Assembly: GCA_965224755.1 (NCBI GenBank)
Contig: OZ245061.1
Span: forward strand, 248,001-312,000
DNA: 64,000 bases
Direction: 5' to 3'
Source: Hellea sp965224755
Lineage (GTDB): Bacteria > Pseudomonadota > Alphaproteobacteria > Caulobacterales > Maricaulaceae
The translations under genes and the position numbers were made by a program. Shown here piece by piece: positions 46,037 to 53,370 of this stretch. Position 1 is the stretch's first letter. Each line of letters opens with the position of its first letter. The notes beneath the pieces are model-generated. The model had not been told where the DNA came from. It did not search any database and worked only from the letters and a program-made list of their open reading frames with translations.

Positions 46037-46157
46037 AGAATTATTGAAAAACGAAAGTTTTTAGCGATGTCTTATATCCGCAACCATAGGGAGATATGGC
46101 AGCCCAACCGCCCATGATGTGCGAGACCGTATAATCTAAAAGCCGAGAAAGGCCCGA

Positions 46158-46232
46158 TGGTGCGCGATACTGGGATTGAACCAGTGACCCCTACAATGTC
46201 AATGTAGTGCTCTCCCGCTGAGCTAATCGCGC
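46158..46232 (-). tRNA. tRNA-Val (GAC)
   Basis: Folded by eye: perfect 7-bp acceptor stem GCGCGAT/ATCGCGC, D stem GCTC/GAGC, anticodon stem CTACA/TGTAG with loop TTGACAT (anticodon GAC), T stem ACTGG/CCAGT with loop TTCAATC, discriminator A and an encoded CCA at 46158-46160. It reads GUC/GUU valine codons. It lies 59 nt after cpdR on the same strand. Confidence 0.97.
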
Positions 46233-46254
46233 TTACCGATCGTCAGGAATGGGG

Positions 46255-46283
46255 CCTATATCGCTGCCTATCACGCTTATCAA
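46255..46283 (-). promoter_or_regulatory. candidate tRNA-Val promoter
   Basis: On the minus strand TTGATA (46278-46283) and TATAGG (46255-46260) are 17 nt apart, in the gap between the cpdR stop and the tRNA. The predicted start is about 16 nt upstream of the mature tRNA 5' end. Confidence 0.45.
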
Positions 46284-46291
46284 GCCTAAAT

Positions 46292-46651
46292 CTAGGCGGC
46301 AATGAGTTTATCCACTTCATGGACAAGTTGGCGCAAATGCACAGGTTTGGAGAGGACAGTTTGATCCGAGGCGCTGGAATCTTCCATCGCCACAGCAGCA
46401 AAGCCTGTGATGAACATGATTTTGATGCCGGGCGAGAGGATTTCGGCCTGTTTGGCCAGCTCAATCCCGTCCATGCCGGGCATCATGATATCGGTAAGCA
46501 GCAGATCGAACGCGCCATCCGCGAATTTCAGCGCGCGTAGAGCCCTATCACCATCTGAGCAGGCCACCACATGATGTCCCGCTTTTTCCAGCGCTTTTTC
46601 AAAGAACTTACGCATCGCGTCATCATCTTCGGCATATAAAATCGTCGCCAT
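46292..46651 (-). CDS. cpdR: single-domain response regulator CpdR
   Basis: A 119-aa receiver protein with Asp9/Asp10, the phospho-acceptor Asp54 (LLLTDIMMPGMDG), a Thr in MFITGFAA and Lys in LSKPVHL. In Caulobacter and rhizobia CpdR, when unphosphorylated, recruits ClpXP to the pole and promotes CtrA degradation. Identification rests on sequence and on the conserved neighbourhood with an N-formylglutamate amidohydrolase and tRNA-Val. The start is the ATG at 46651; a TTG three codons earlier is not needed. The CckA/ChpT partners are not in the window. Confidence 0.9.
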   Translation of the reverse strand: MATILYAEDDDAMRKFFEKALEKAGHHVVACSDGDRALRALKFADGAFDLLLTDIMMPGMDGIELAKQAEILSPGIKIMFITGFAAVAMEDSSASDQTVLSKPVHLRQLVHEVDKLIAA

Positions 46652-46840
46652 TCCTACCAACCTTCTAAAAGCGCTCCACAGGCGACATGTTTTATAGGCT
46701 TACGCCCTGTTCTGCGCCAGTTTGAAACGAATAATCCTGCGCCCCGCTCTATATGCATTATTCTCGCCAGCTACATGGGATTACCCCCTGTCTCTTAAAA
46801 TTTCCTAAGCATTGGCGCGTTTTTCGTGTTAAAGAGCGCT

Positions 46841-47719
46841 ATGTTAGGTCGAAATACAGCGTTGGAGAGCGATAGCCTTAGGGTTATGAGCCCGGCGGTA
46901 AATATCTTGCGCCCCAAGGCCGCCTATAGCGGTGTGATATTTTCCTCCCCGCATTCGGGGCAGCTTTATCCTAAAAGCTTTGTTGATCGCAGTACCTTGA
47001 GCAAAATTGATCTGCGGCGTAATGAAGACGCCTTTATTGACGATCTCTTTGCCCCAGCCGCCACCTTAGGCGCGCCCGTTATCTCGGCCCGTTTTCCGCG
47101 CTGCTATGTTGATGTCAACCGCGCCCCCAATGAATTGCCGCCTGAATGGGGGAATGGAGAAGCTTCATCCTCCCGCGCCATTGCCGGACTCGGCGTTATC
47201 CCGACGATGATGAATGAACACACACCAATCTATAAAAAGCCACTCTCGGCCCGCAATGCCAAAGCGCGGCTAACGCGGCTCTATCATCCCTATCACAACG
47301 CACTGCAAAACCTGATCACCGAGGCGGCGGGCACCTTCGGGCCGGTCTTGTTGATGGATTGCCACTCTATGCCTGGTTTCGCGCCTATGGGCTCACGGCG
47401 GCCAGACATTATATTGGGCGACCGTTTTGGCGTGTCGTGTCATGCTGATATGGTCCACTTTGTCGAGGCAGCCTTTATACGGCGCGGTTATAGCGTCGCC
47501 CGTAATTATCCCTATGCTGGCGGCTATATCACAGCCCATTACGGCCAACCGCATCTCGGCATCCAAGCCCTGCAAATAGAAATAAACCGCGATCTCTATC
47601 TCAACCCGGTCACGATGAAGCCGAAACGCGGTTATGAGGCGCTCGCAAAAAACCTTAAAGCTATTATCGGTGACATAATTTCAGGCCGCGCACAGGATGT
47701 TTTAATAGCAGCGCAGTAA
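46841..47719 (+). CDS. N-formylglutamate amidohydrolase family protein
   Basis: A 292-aa protein of the HutG-type N-formylglutamate amidohydrolase family, with IFSSPHSGQLYP, RFPRCYVDVNRAPNELP, LLMDCHSMPG and the C-terminal HLGIQALQIEINRDLY signature. The enzyme hydrolyses N-formylglutamate to formate and glutamate in histidine degradation. No other hut genes are nearby, and in alphaproteobacteria this copy travels with cpdR, so its true substrate may differ. The ATG at 46841 is chosen (GAG upstream) over a GTG at 46826. It is divergent from cpdR. Confidence 0.88.
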   Translation: MLGRNTALESDSLRVMSPAVNILRPKAAYSGVIFSSPHSGQLYPKSFVDRSTLSKIDLRRNEDAFIDDLFAPAATLGAPVISARFPRCYVDVNRAPNELPPEWGNGEASSSRAIAGLGVIPTMMNEHTPIYKKPLSARNAKARLTRLYHPYHNALQNLITEAAGTFGPVLLMDCHSMPGFAPMGSRRPDIILGDRFGVSCHADMVHFVEAAFIRRGYSVARNYPYAGGYITAHYGQPHLGIQALQIEINRDLYLNPVTMKPKRGYEALAKNLKAIIGDIISGRAQDVLIAAQ

Positions 47720-47891
47720 TAACTGTTCGGCTACCCACCATACATCCCTATTCACGCGCATTAACCCTCCCCTGTGCCAAAACAAAACAAAGCCTTAGCC
47801 GCTTTGATACGCCTGCCGCGCGATTCCCTTAAAACCCCCACGAATAGGCAGTAAAGTCGCTCCCTTTTTAGGCGAACAAGCTTTGCGGGAC

Positions 47892-47907
47892 TGGCACGGC
47901 TCTTGCT
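47892..47907 (+). promoter_or_regulatory. consensus sigma-54 (RpoN) promoter
   Basis: TGGCACG (47892-47898), 4 nt, TTGCT (47903-47907) matches the sigma-54 -24/-12 consensus at every position, including the preceding C and the GG-N10-GC spacing. The predicted start is about 47918, giving a roughly 40-nt leader before the XRE gene at 47958. The 238-bp gap 47720-47957 holds room for enhancer sites upstream, but I could not identify one. Confidence 0.85.
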
Positions 47908-47957
47908 CCCTTATGGGGCGAGACGCATCAAACCCGCTTTTCGGATTAAGGACACAT

Positions 47958-48365
47958 ATGACCAATGATATAGACCTTCACGTGGGCAAGCGCCTACGCC
48001 GCCGCCGCCGCCTTCTGGGCCTGACCCAACAGACGCTTGCCGGAAAAGTGGGCGTTCGCTTTCAGCAAATCCAAAAATATGAATGCGGCGCTAATCGCGT
48101 CTCTGCGGCGCGCCTATTTGAACTCTCCGAAGCCCTCTCTGTGCCAATCCAGTATTTTTATGAAGGCCTGTCCGAAAATGACCCGATTTACGGCACCCCT
48201 GACCCCGCAATCATTGCTCCGGATGTGCTCTCGAAAAAAGAAACGATGGACCTTGTCCGCGCCTATTATTCCATGGAGGACGGGCCCCGCAAACATTTTC
48301 TAGATCTAGCCAAATCGCTCGAAGCGAACACCAAGCCTGTCAATGCCAGCCTGCGTCTAGTATAG
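47958..48365 (+). CDS. XRE-family helix-turn-helix regulator (sigma-54 driven)
   Basis: A 135-aa regulator. The HTH (about residues 10-65) has QTLAGKVGVRFQQIQKYECGANRV, clearly paralogous to the XRE protein at 8969-9388. An Arg run (RLRRRRRLLG) precedes it, and the C-terminal segment ends in HFLDLAKSLEANT. The ATG at 47958 has AAGGAC upstream; the frame is open to 47883 but that stretch includes the promoter. It is followed by a hisN-type gene on the same strand. In other alphaproteobacteria this type of regulator is often an indirect control of motility or quorum signals; the targets here are unknown. Confidence 0.9.
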   Translation: MTNDIDLHVGKRLRRRRRLLGLTQQTLAGKVGVRFQQIQKYECGANRVSAARLFELSEALSVPIQYFYEGLSENDPIYGTPDPAIIAPDVLSKKETMDLVRAYYSMEDGPRKHFLDLAKSLEANTKPVNASLRLV

Positions 48366-48388
48366 ACCTAATTCCCTAGATTGCTGTC

Positions 48389-48409
48389 GGGCGGCATGAT
48401 ATGCCGCCC
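48389..48409 (+). other. perfect 9-bp hairpin before the hisN-type gene
   Basis: GGGCGGCAT (48389-48397) and ATGCCGCCC (48401-48409) with a 3-nt loop, ending 2 nt before the ATG at 48412. No T run follows, so it is not a plain terminator. It would block ribosome access to that ATG (see findings). Confidence 0.7.
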
Positions 48410-48411
48410 TA

Positions 48412-49242
48412 ATGGCAGGCTACTCTCAAACAGGTGATTATAAGGTAGGTTTGGACGCGCGTCTGGAACTCATGCGCGGTCTCGCTAAAGCGGCACGGGC
48501 GATTACCCTGCCACTTTTCGCCTGCGATATGGCCGTTATCAATAAGGCCGACAGGGGATATGACCCTGTCACCGACGCGGATATCGAGGCCGAACGGGCT
48601 ATGCGGACCCTCATCAGCATGGCCTTCCCCGATGACGCGATCGAAGGCGAAGAGCTTCCGGATATTGGCGGAACCAATGACTGGCTCTGGACTTTGGACC
48701 CGATTGACGGCACCCGCGCCTTTGTCGCCGGAGTGCCGGTTTGGAGCACGCTTATCGCGGTGAGCCATAAGGGCAGCCCCGTATTAGGGCTGATTGATGT
48801 TGCGGCGCAGGACAAACAATTTTGGGGCAAACCGGGCGAGGCTTGGCTGGAGCAGGCCGGGAGAAATACGCCGCTCAAAACCCGAAGCTGCGACGGTAAT
48901 TTGCAAAATGCCATACTCGGCTGCACCGAACCGCTCGCCATGCTACGGCCCGGAGAATTGGCCGCCTACAATATTATCCGCCGGGGCGTGCGGTTTTCCC
49001 GCCTCGGACTAGATGCTTACGGCTATGGGCAGGTTGCGGCTGGGCGAATGGACATTATTATCGAAGCCATGCTAAAACCCTGCGATGTCCGCGCTCTTAT
49101 GCCTGTGATTGAAGGCGCGGGCGGAAAACTAACCAATTGGCATGGCGGCTCGGCTGTGAACGGCGGACGCGTGGTAGCAGTCGGAGATCCAAGCCTTTTG
49201 CCGGGGCTTTACACCTATCTGGGCCGCGCCTTAGACCCCTAA
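48412..49242 (+). CDS. hisN: inositol monophosphatase-family phosphatase, HisN-type
   Basis: A 276-aa Mg-dependent phosphatase. Metal-binding motifs are EGEELPD (residues 78-84), WTLDPIDGTRAF (93-104; Asp96, Asp99) and the C-terminal KPCDVRALMPVIEGAGG. HisN-type enzymes perform the histidinol-phosphate step in Actinobacteria and many alphaproteobacteria; inositol-1-phosphatase or another sugar phosphate are alternatives. The start is uncertain: the ATG at 48412 is preceded by a hairpin, while a TTG at 48451 has AAGG at good spacing and gives a 263-aa protein. Its end overlaps the convergent hydrolase by 4 nt. Confidence 0.85.
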   Translation: MAGYSQTGDYKVGLDARLELMRGLAKAARAITLPLFACDMAVINKADRGYDPVTDADIEAERAMRTLISMAFPDDAIEGEELPDIGGTNDWLWTLDPIDGTRAFVAGVPVWSTLIAVSHKGSPVLGLIDVAAQDKQFWGKPGEAWLEQAGRNTPLKTRSCDGNLQNAILGCTEPLAMLRPGELAAYNIIRRGVRFSRLGLDAYGYGQVAAGRMDIIIEAMLKPCDVRALMPVIEGAGGKLTNWHGGSAVNGGRVVAVGDPSLLPGLYTYLGRALDP

Positions 49243-50231
49243 AGCGCATTATTCTTTAAGAAAGCTTCAAATTCGGCGAAGAACTGATCACGGAAAATAT
49301 CGCGTTCCAAAAATAACTCATGCATCGCGCCGGGAACAACTTTAAATGTCCCGCCGGCTTTTCGCGCAAAATCTTCGTTTGACGCCGGATCAACAATCGG
49401 GTCGGCCCCCGCCGCCACAATCAGGCAAGGAATGTTAAGCTCAGCAGCATTGCGGTTAACATAGCTCATGCCTTTTAAGGCCGCAACGATCCAGCCATAA
49501 GTCGGCGGGCCGAGACGCAAACGCGGCGACGTCTGAAAATAGGCGGCCCAATGACGGTAACGGTCCTTATCCGAGGTCAACTTATTAATATTGAACGGCA
49601 CGGGCAGGCCATTGCGCTGCCTTTGAAAGGGCAAGTTTCGCGTGCTGAGACCGAGTGCAGAGAGGCCTCGAATAAGCCAGTTTAAGATCGGCGTATCGAG
49701 ATCATATAATCCAAGCATAGGCGCGCTCGCTATCACGACGGAGGGGTTTAGCACGCCGCTTATGACCGATTGCAGGGCAATGGTTCCGCCCATGGAATGG
49801 CCCATCACAATATGAGGCTTGGGCAAGAGCGGGGCGAATTCGGAGGCGACATAAGCCAAATCATCGGCATAGTCCTGAAAATCCCTGACATAGCTTTTCT
49901 GTTTATCTTCAAGCAAGCGATCAGAAAGCCCCTGCCCGCGCGGATCAACTATCAGCACATTAAACCCGCGTTCGACAAAGTCGGTCATGGTTTCGAGGTA
50001 TTTTTCAATAAATTCTGTGCGCCCCGGCGAGAATATGATCGAGCCGCGCGGCTCATTTATAGCGGTGCTGGCAAACATGACGCGCAGGCGAATATCCTTA
50101 TGCGTGACATAATAGGTGCCCATACGCGGTTCCAGAGCCGCAGGGATTGGGCGGCCACCCGGCTGAACAATCTCAGCCTCTTCATATGTCGGCTTTAACC
50201 CGGCCATCATTCCCCTAATCATTTCGTCCAT
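49239..50231 (-). CDS. alpha/beta-hydrolase, lysophospholipase-like
   Basis: A 330-aa alpha/beta-hydrolase with the nucleophile elbow GHSMGG (Ser146 counted from 50231), the oxyanion-side VDPRGQGLS, and later AGADPIVDPASNEDF (Asp) and PGAMHELFLERD (His). It fits the PldB/monoglyceride-lipase group, substrate unknown. The ATG at 50231 touches a terminator T run. Downstream ATGs at 50210 and 50207 follow AGGGGA and may be the true start, shortening the protein by 7-8 residues. Confidence 0.88.
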   Translation of the reverse strand: MDEMIRGMMAGLKPTYEEAEIVQPGGRPIPAALEPRMGTYYVTHKDIRLRVMFASTAINEPRGSIIFSPGRTEFIEKYLETMTDFVERGFNVLIVDPRGQGLSDRLLEDKQKSYVRDFQDYADDLAYVASEFAPLLPKPHIVMGHSMGGTIALQSVISGVLNPSVVIASAPMLGLYDLDTPILNWLIRGLSALGLSTRNLPFQRQRNGLPVPFNINKLTSDKDRYRHWAAYFQTSPRLRLGPPTYGWIVAALKGMSYVNRNAAELNIPCLIVAAGADPIVDPASNEDFARKAGGTFKVVPGAMHELFLERDIFRDQFFAEFEAFLKNNAL

Positions 50232-50264
50232 AAAAAAGGGGCCACCTCTTAATAAAATGACCCC
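50232..50264 (-). terminator. Rho-independent terminator after the SCP2-like gene
   Basis: A stem GGGGCCA/TGACCCC (50238-50244 with 50258-50264, one mismatch) with a 13-nt loop and six T on the minus strand. The T run abuts the next gene's upstream ATG. Confidence 0.65.
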
Positions 50265-50287
50265 CTAATGCCGATCCGCCAAGCAGA

Positions 50288-50581
50288 TTACATATTCGAG
50301 AAAATGCTCTGTAGGCCCATGGCCACAGACATGTCGCCCGCAACTTTCAGCTTGCCGGACATAAAGGCCATCATCGGATCGAGATTGCCTTCTGCCAATG
50401 CGATAAAATCTTCTTTGGACACCGAGATGGTACAATCGGCATCATTGTCCTCGGTTGAGGCTTCTTCGCCGCTGGCAAAAATCTGGCCGTCATCGCCAAA
50501 ATCAAATTTAACTGATTTCTCCGTACCGCCGGCTTTCACCAGAGCTTCGGTCATTTTCGTTGCGATATCTGCATTATCCAT
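50288..50581 (-). CDS. SCP2 sterol-binding-domain protein
   Basis: A 97-aa single-domain SCP2 protein, with the pattern VKFDFGDDGQIF, ADCTISVSKEDFIALAEG and MAFMSGKLKVAGDMSVAM. SCP2-fold proteins bind lipids or acyl-CoAs in the cytoplasm. The ATG at 50581 has GAAGGAAAC upstream. It sits between a hydrolase and a lipoprotein methyltransferase on the same strand. Confidence 0.9.
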   Translation of the reverse strand: MDNADIATKMTEALVKAGGTEKSVKFDFGDDGQIFASGEEASTEDNDADCTISVSKEDFIALAEGNLDPMMAFMSGKLKVAGDMSVAMGLQSIFSNM

Positions 50582-50672
50582 GATGTTTCCTTCCAATATG
50601 CAATTCGTTGCACACTATATGGGGTTTAGAGCCGCAAAGTGCCAGATTTATTTTCCAATTTTCCAGCACCTT

Positions 50673-51545
50673 TTAAAGCGGCTTTCTAAATTTGAGCGTA
50701 GCGCGGTCTGACTCGCCGATATTCTTATAAAGCGCGGCGTCAAAATCCTTGGCCGCTTCCGAGCCTTCTTTGGGTGCGCGGGAGCGCGGCGGCAGCGTCC
50801 AAACCCCCATCGGATGATCGGCGGTATCGCGCGGATTGGCGTTCACTTCGCTGCTGGCGACAAATTCAAATCCGGCGCGTTTGGCCATATCCTTCATATA
50901 AGACTCCTGCACATATCCGGTTGAGCCTTTCGGGTCTTGGGTGGCGGATTCGGGTAAGCGGTGCTCAACCACGCCAAGAATGCCGCCGGGTTTCAGCGCG
51001 GCGAAAAACTCGCCAAAGGCTTGATCAGCATAGCCGCCGCCCATCCAGTTATGAACATTGCGGAAGGTGAGCAGAATATCTACGCTTTCAGCTGGCAGGA
51101 TCGGCCCGGAATCCTTACCAAAAGCGCCATATTTTAAAGACCCATAGGTCTCAACATCAGCGTATTTTTCTTTATAGGCGGCATTTCTCTTCATATAGCG
51201 CTCGCCAAGACTATCGGGATAGATAACGGCAACATAGTGCCCGCCATTAGCTGCAAGATAAGGCGCGGTGATATCCGTATACCAGCCCGGCCAAATCTCG
51301 GCGACGGTCTTGCCCGGCCCGACTTCAAAAAACTCCAATGTCCCAAGCGGGTGGCGGAACTGGTCGCGGGCCATATCATCGGCCCGGCGAGGATTGGCGG
51401 CAATTTCCGCCATAGTGATCGGCATGGGGGTTTCTATTTTGGCAGGCATTTTTTCGGGGGCTTTAGTTTCGCCGCCTCCGCAAGCGGTCAAGGCAACAAG
51501 GCTCGCCCCTAACAGGGCTGTCGATAAGGATTTGAAAACGGTCAT
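50673..51545 (-). CDS. lipoprotein with a methyltransferase fold (COG4798-like)
   Basis: A 290-aa protein with a lipobox LTAC (Cys22) and a class I methyltransferase-like domain. Motif I is altered (AEIWPGWYTDITAPYL instead of a Gly-rich loop). Motif IV/V regions are LLTFRNVHNW and ALKPGGILGVVEHR. COG4798-type 'predicted methyltransferases' carry such signal peptides. S-adenosylmethionine is not expected in the periplasm, so this may be a non-catalytic or differently liganded fold. Single-gene unit on the minus strand, divergent from hsp20. Confidence 0.82.
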   Translation of the reverse strand: MTVFKSLSTALLGASLVALTACGGGETKAPEKMPAKIETPMPITMAEIAANPRRADDMARDQFRHPLGTLEFFEVGPGKTVAEIWPGWYTDITAPYLAANGGHYVAVIYPDSLGERYMKRNAAYKEKYADVETYGSLKYGAFGKDSGPILPAESVDILLTFRNVHNWMGGGYADQAFGEFFAALKPGGILGVVEHRLPESATQDPKGSTGYVQESYMKDMAKRAGFEFVASSEVNANPRDTADHPMGVWTLPPRSRAPKEGSEAAKDFDAALYKNIGESDRATLKFRKPL

Positions 51546-51617
51546 GAGTATCTCTCTTTTTTAAATGCTGCTGTTTTCTAACTTAATTCAAACTCAAATC
51601 AATCGCTGTTTACGGCC

Positions 51618-51645
51618 CTTGAAAGCTAGAATCTATTTCTTATCT
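51618..51645 (+). promoter_or_regulatory. RpoH (sigma-32) promoter of hsp20
   Basis: CTTG (51618-51621), 17 nt, CTTATCT (51639-51645) matches the alphaproteobacterial RpoH consensus CTTG-N17/18-CYTATNT. The predicted start near 51652 leaves an 85-nt leader. Confidence 0.75.
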
Positions 51646-51653
51646 CTTACTAT

Positions 51654-51736
51654 GGGACGCCGATACGGGTCCCGCTTTAACCAAAGGCCGCTCATGTTGA
51701 GGGCCAAATTAACATTGCTAACTAAAGGATGTTCCT
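51654..51736 (+). promoter_or_regulatory. ROSE-like RNA thermometer leader of hsp20
   Basis: Three successive hairpins: GGGAC/GTCCC (51654-51658, 51669-51673); an 8-bp stem with one bulge, GGCC-g-CTCA/TGAG-GGCC (51686-51705); and ATTGCT (51714-51719) pairing with AGGAT (51726-51730), which contains the ribosome site. The last has the UUGCU/AGGA pairing with an unpaired G typical of ROSE thermometers upstream of hsp20 genes. Confidence 0.6.
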
Positions 51737-52210
51737 ATGAGACCTTATGATTTTTCCCCGCTTTACCGCTCATTTGTCGGCTTTGACCGCATGGCCGGAT
51801 TAATTGACGCCGCCGCGCAGCAAGCCAGCACAGGCAATAGCTACCCGCCCTATAATATCGCCCAAATCAGCGATGACGCCTATAGAATCGAGCTTGCCGT
51901 GGCCGGTTTCGGCGAAGACGAGCTTTCGATTGAAAGCCATGAAAATGTACTGACCATCACCGGTAACAAAACGCCTGTGGCAGATAATGACGACGCCGAA
52001 TATCTGCACCGCGGTATTGCCGAACGCGGTTTTGAGCGCCGTTTCCAGCTCGCCGACCATGTCCTCGTCACTGGCGCGGAGATGAAACACGGTCTTTTGG
52101 TCGTCTCACTAAAACGTGAACTGCCCGAAGCCCTAAAACCTCGCAAAATTGCGATTAATGACGGAAAATTAATTCAACCCAAACCTAGCCGTAAGGCAAA
52201 AGCTGCCTAA
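51737..52210 (+). CDS. small heat-shock protein Hsp20 (IbpA-like)
   Basis: A 157-aa alpha-crystallin-domain chaperone with the bacterial class A start MRPYDFSPLYRSFVGFDRM. The core domain (about residues 38-135) contains YRIELAVAGFGEDELSI, and the ending motif is RELPEALKPRKI. It holds unfolded proteins for refolding by DnaK/ClpB. Control is by an RpoH promoter and a thermometer-like leader. AAAGGA is the ribosome site. A strong hairpin follows at 52293. Confidence 0.95.
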   Translation: MRPYDFSPLYRSFVGFDRMAGLIDAAAQQASTGNSYPPYNIAQISDDAYRIELAVAGFGEDELSIESHENVLTITGNKTPVADNDDAEYLHRGIAERGFERRFQLADHVLVTGAEMKHGLLVVSLKRELPEALKPRKIAINDGKLIQPKPSRKAKAA

Positions 52211-52292
52211 ATAGAGTCTACGCGAGACAATCGCCGCCCGCTTCCTCCCTCCCCTGGGGTTTTGGGCATTCGGCTTGATTGTAGCGTTGACA

Positions 52293-52341
52293 GCGGCGCC
52301 CATGGACACTTCCCCTCCCGATCCATGGGCGCCGCACTTTA
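52293..52341 (+). terminator. hsp20 downstream terminator
   Basis: A perfect 14-bp stem (52293-52306 with 52322-52335), a 15-nt loop and a T-rich tail (ACTTTATTT). It lies about 80 nt after the hsp20 stop and next to the convergent reductase end. Confidence 0.7.
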
Positions 52342-53370
52342 TTTCACAAGACCGTAAATCCCGGTGCCTGACAGGCGCGGAGATTTCCCGTCTTTAAACG
52401 CGGTCTTGACGCGCTCCAATATGGCTTGGTTGCGCCGCGCGGACTGACCGGTCTTTTCCGCCAGCCTGACGATCTCGCCTTGCAGATAATCAATCTCGGA
52501 GACGCGGCCCATTTCCAGATCATCAAGCATAGAAGAGCGCGCATTGGCGTCGATTTTCACAATCATATTCATAATAATTTTATAGAGAAAATTCGGTAGG
52601 CGCAGAATTTTTATCATCTTATCGGCTGACGCCTTGCCAAAATCCGCAGGCTCTATCCCGGCCCCGCGCACTATGCCTAAGGCCTCCTCTATCATCGTGG
52701 CCAGAGCGAGGCGGTAATTTCGCTGCATAAGCGCTTCGCGCAATGTGCCGCCCGACAAGGCATTCAAAGCATTATTGAGATTGACCAAAAGCTTGCCCCA
52801 TTGCACGGAGGCGATATCGCTAGAGAGGTCAATCCCTTGCCCAGCTTTGGCAAACCCGCCGGCAAGCGCTTGCAGGCGCGGGTCATCATTGGCCTCAACG
52901 GTCAGGTGGCCATCTGTGCCGCAATGAAACCGCCCCGGCCCCGTGCTCGTCACATTAAACGGCACCACGGCCCCCAGCACGGTTTGGCTCGTTAGATATT
53001 TACGCAAAGCGCCAACATTGCTGACCCCGTTTTGGAAGCTGATAATAATGGCATCCGCTTTGGCATAGAGTTTAATCACCTGCGCCGCGGCCTCCGTGTC
53101 TTGAGATTTAACGGTCACGAGAATAATGTCAGCGGCGGATATATCTTCCGGTTTGAGCGAGAAGGTGAATTCGTTCGAAGAAATCACTAGGCTCTCACGG
53201 TCAAAATGGGTCAGAGTGAGGCCATTGCCCTCCAAAGCCGTCTTGAATTTCTGCCGCCCGATAAAAAGCACCTTTGCCCCAGCGCTTGCAAGCTGCCCGC
53301 CCAGATAACAGCCAATAGACCCCGCACCGAAAATGGCAATATTCTCCTTTATGCGCAGCAAGGGCGTCAA
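52339..53370 (-). CDS. ketopantoate reductase-family (PanE/ApbA) oxidoreductase
   Basis: A 343-aa NADP-binding enzyme. The N-terminus (ENIAIFGAGSIGCYLGGQLA) is the GxGxxG nucleotide site. A ketopantoate-reductase C-terminal domain follows, with GKLLVNLNNALNALSGG. PanE makes pantoate for CoA; many paralogues act on other 2-oxo acids, so the function is not assigned. There is no ATG near the start. A TTG at 53370 overlaps the previous stop, and a TTG at 53361 has GAAGAGG about 10 nt upstream. Confidence 0.85.
   Translation of the reverse strand: MTPLLRIKENIAIFGAGSIGCYLGGQLASAGAKVLFIGRQKFKTALEGNGLTLTHFDRESLVISSNEFTFSLKPEDISAADIILVTVKSQDTEAAAQVIKLYAKADAIIISFQNGVSNVGALRKYLTSQTVLGAVVPFNVTSTGPGRFHCGTDGHLTVEANDDPRLQALAGGFAKAGQGIDLSSDIASVQWGKLLVNLNNALNALSGGTLREALMQRNYRLALATMIEEALGIVRGAGIEPADFGKASADKMIKILRLPNFLYKIIMNMIVKIDANARSSMLDDLEMGRVSEIDYLQGEIVRLAEKTGQSARRNQAILERVKTAFKDGKSPRLSGTGIYGLVK

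Noticed and set aside
46140..46158. Terminator directly after tRNA-Val
   Set aside because: The possible stem has only three Watson-Crick pairs plus wobbles before TTTT; too weak to call.
46790..46815. CtrA-like TTAA-N7-TTAA box between cpdR and the amidohydrolase
   Set aside because: Only the first half-site matches; the second half reads TAAG.
46841..47719. Part of a histidine utilisation (hut) operon
   Set aside because: No hutH, hutU or hutI is nearby; the neighbours are cpdR and a regulator.
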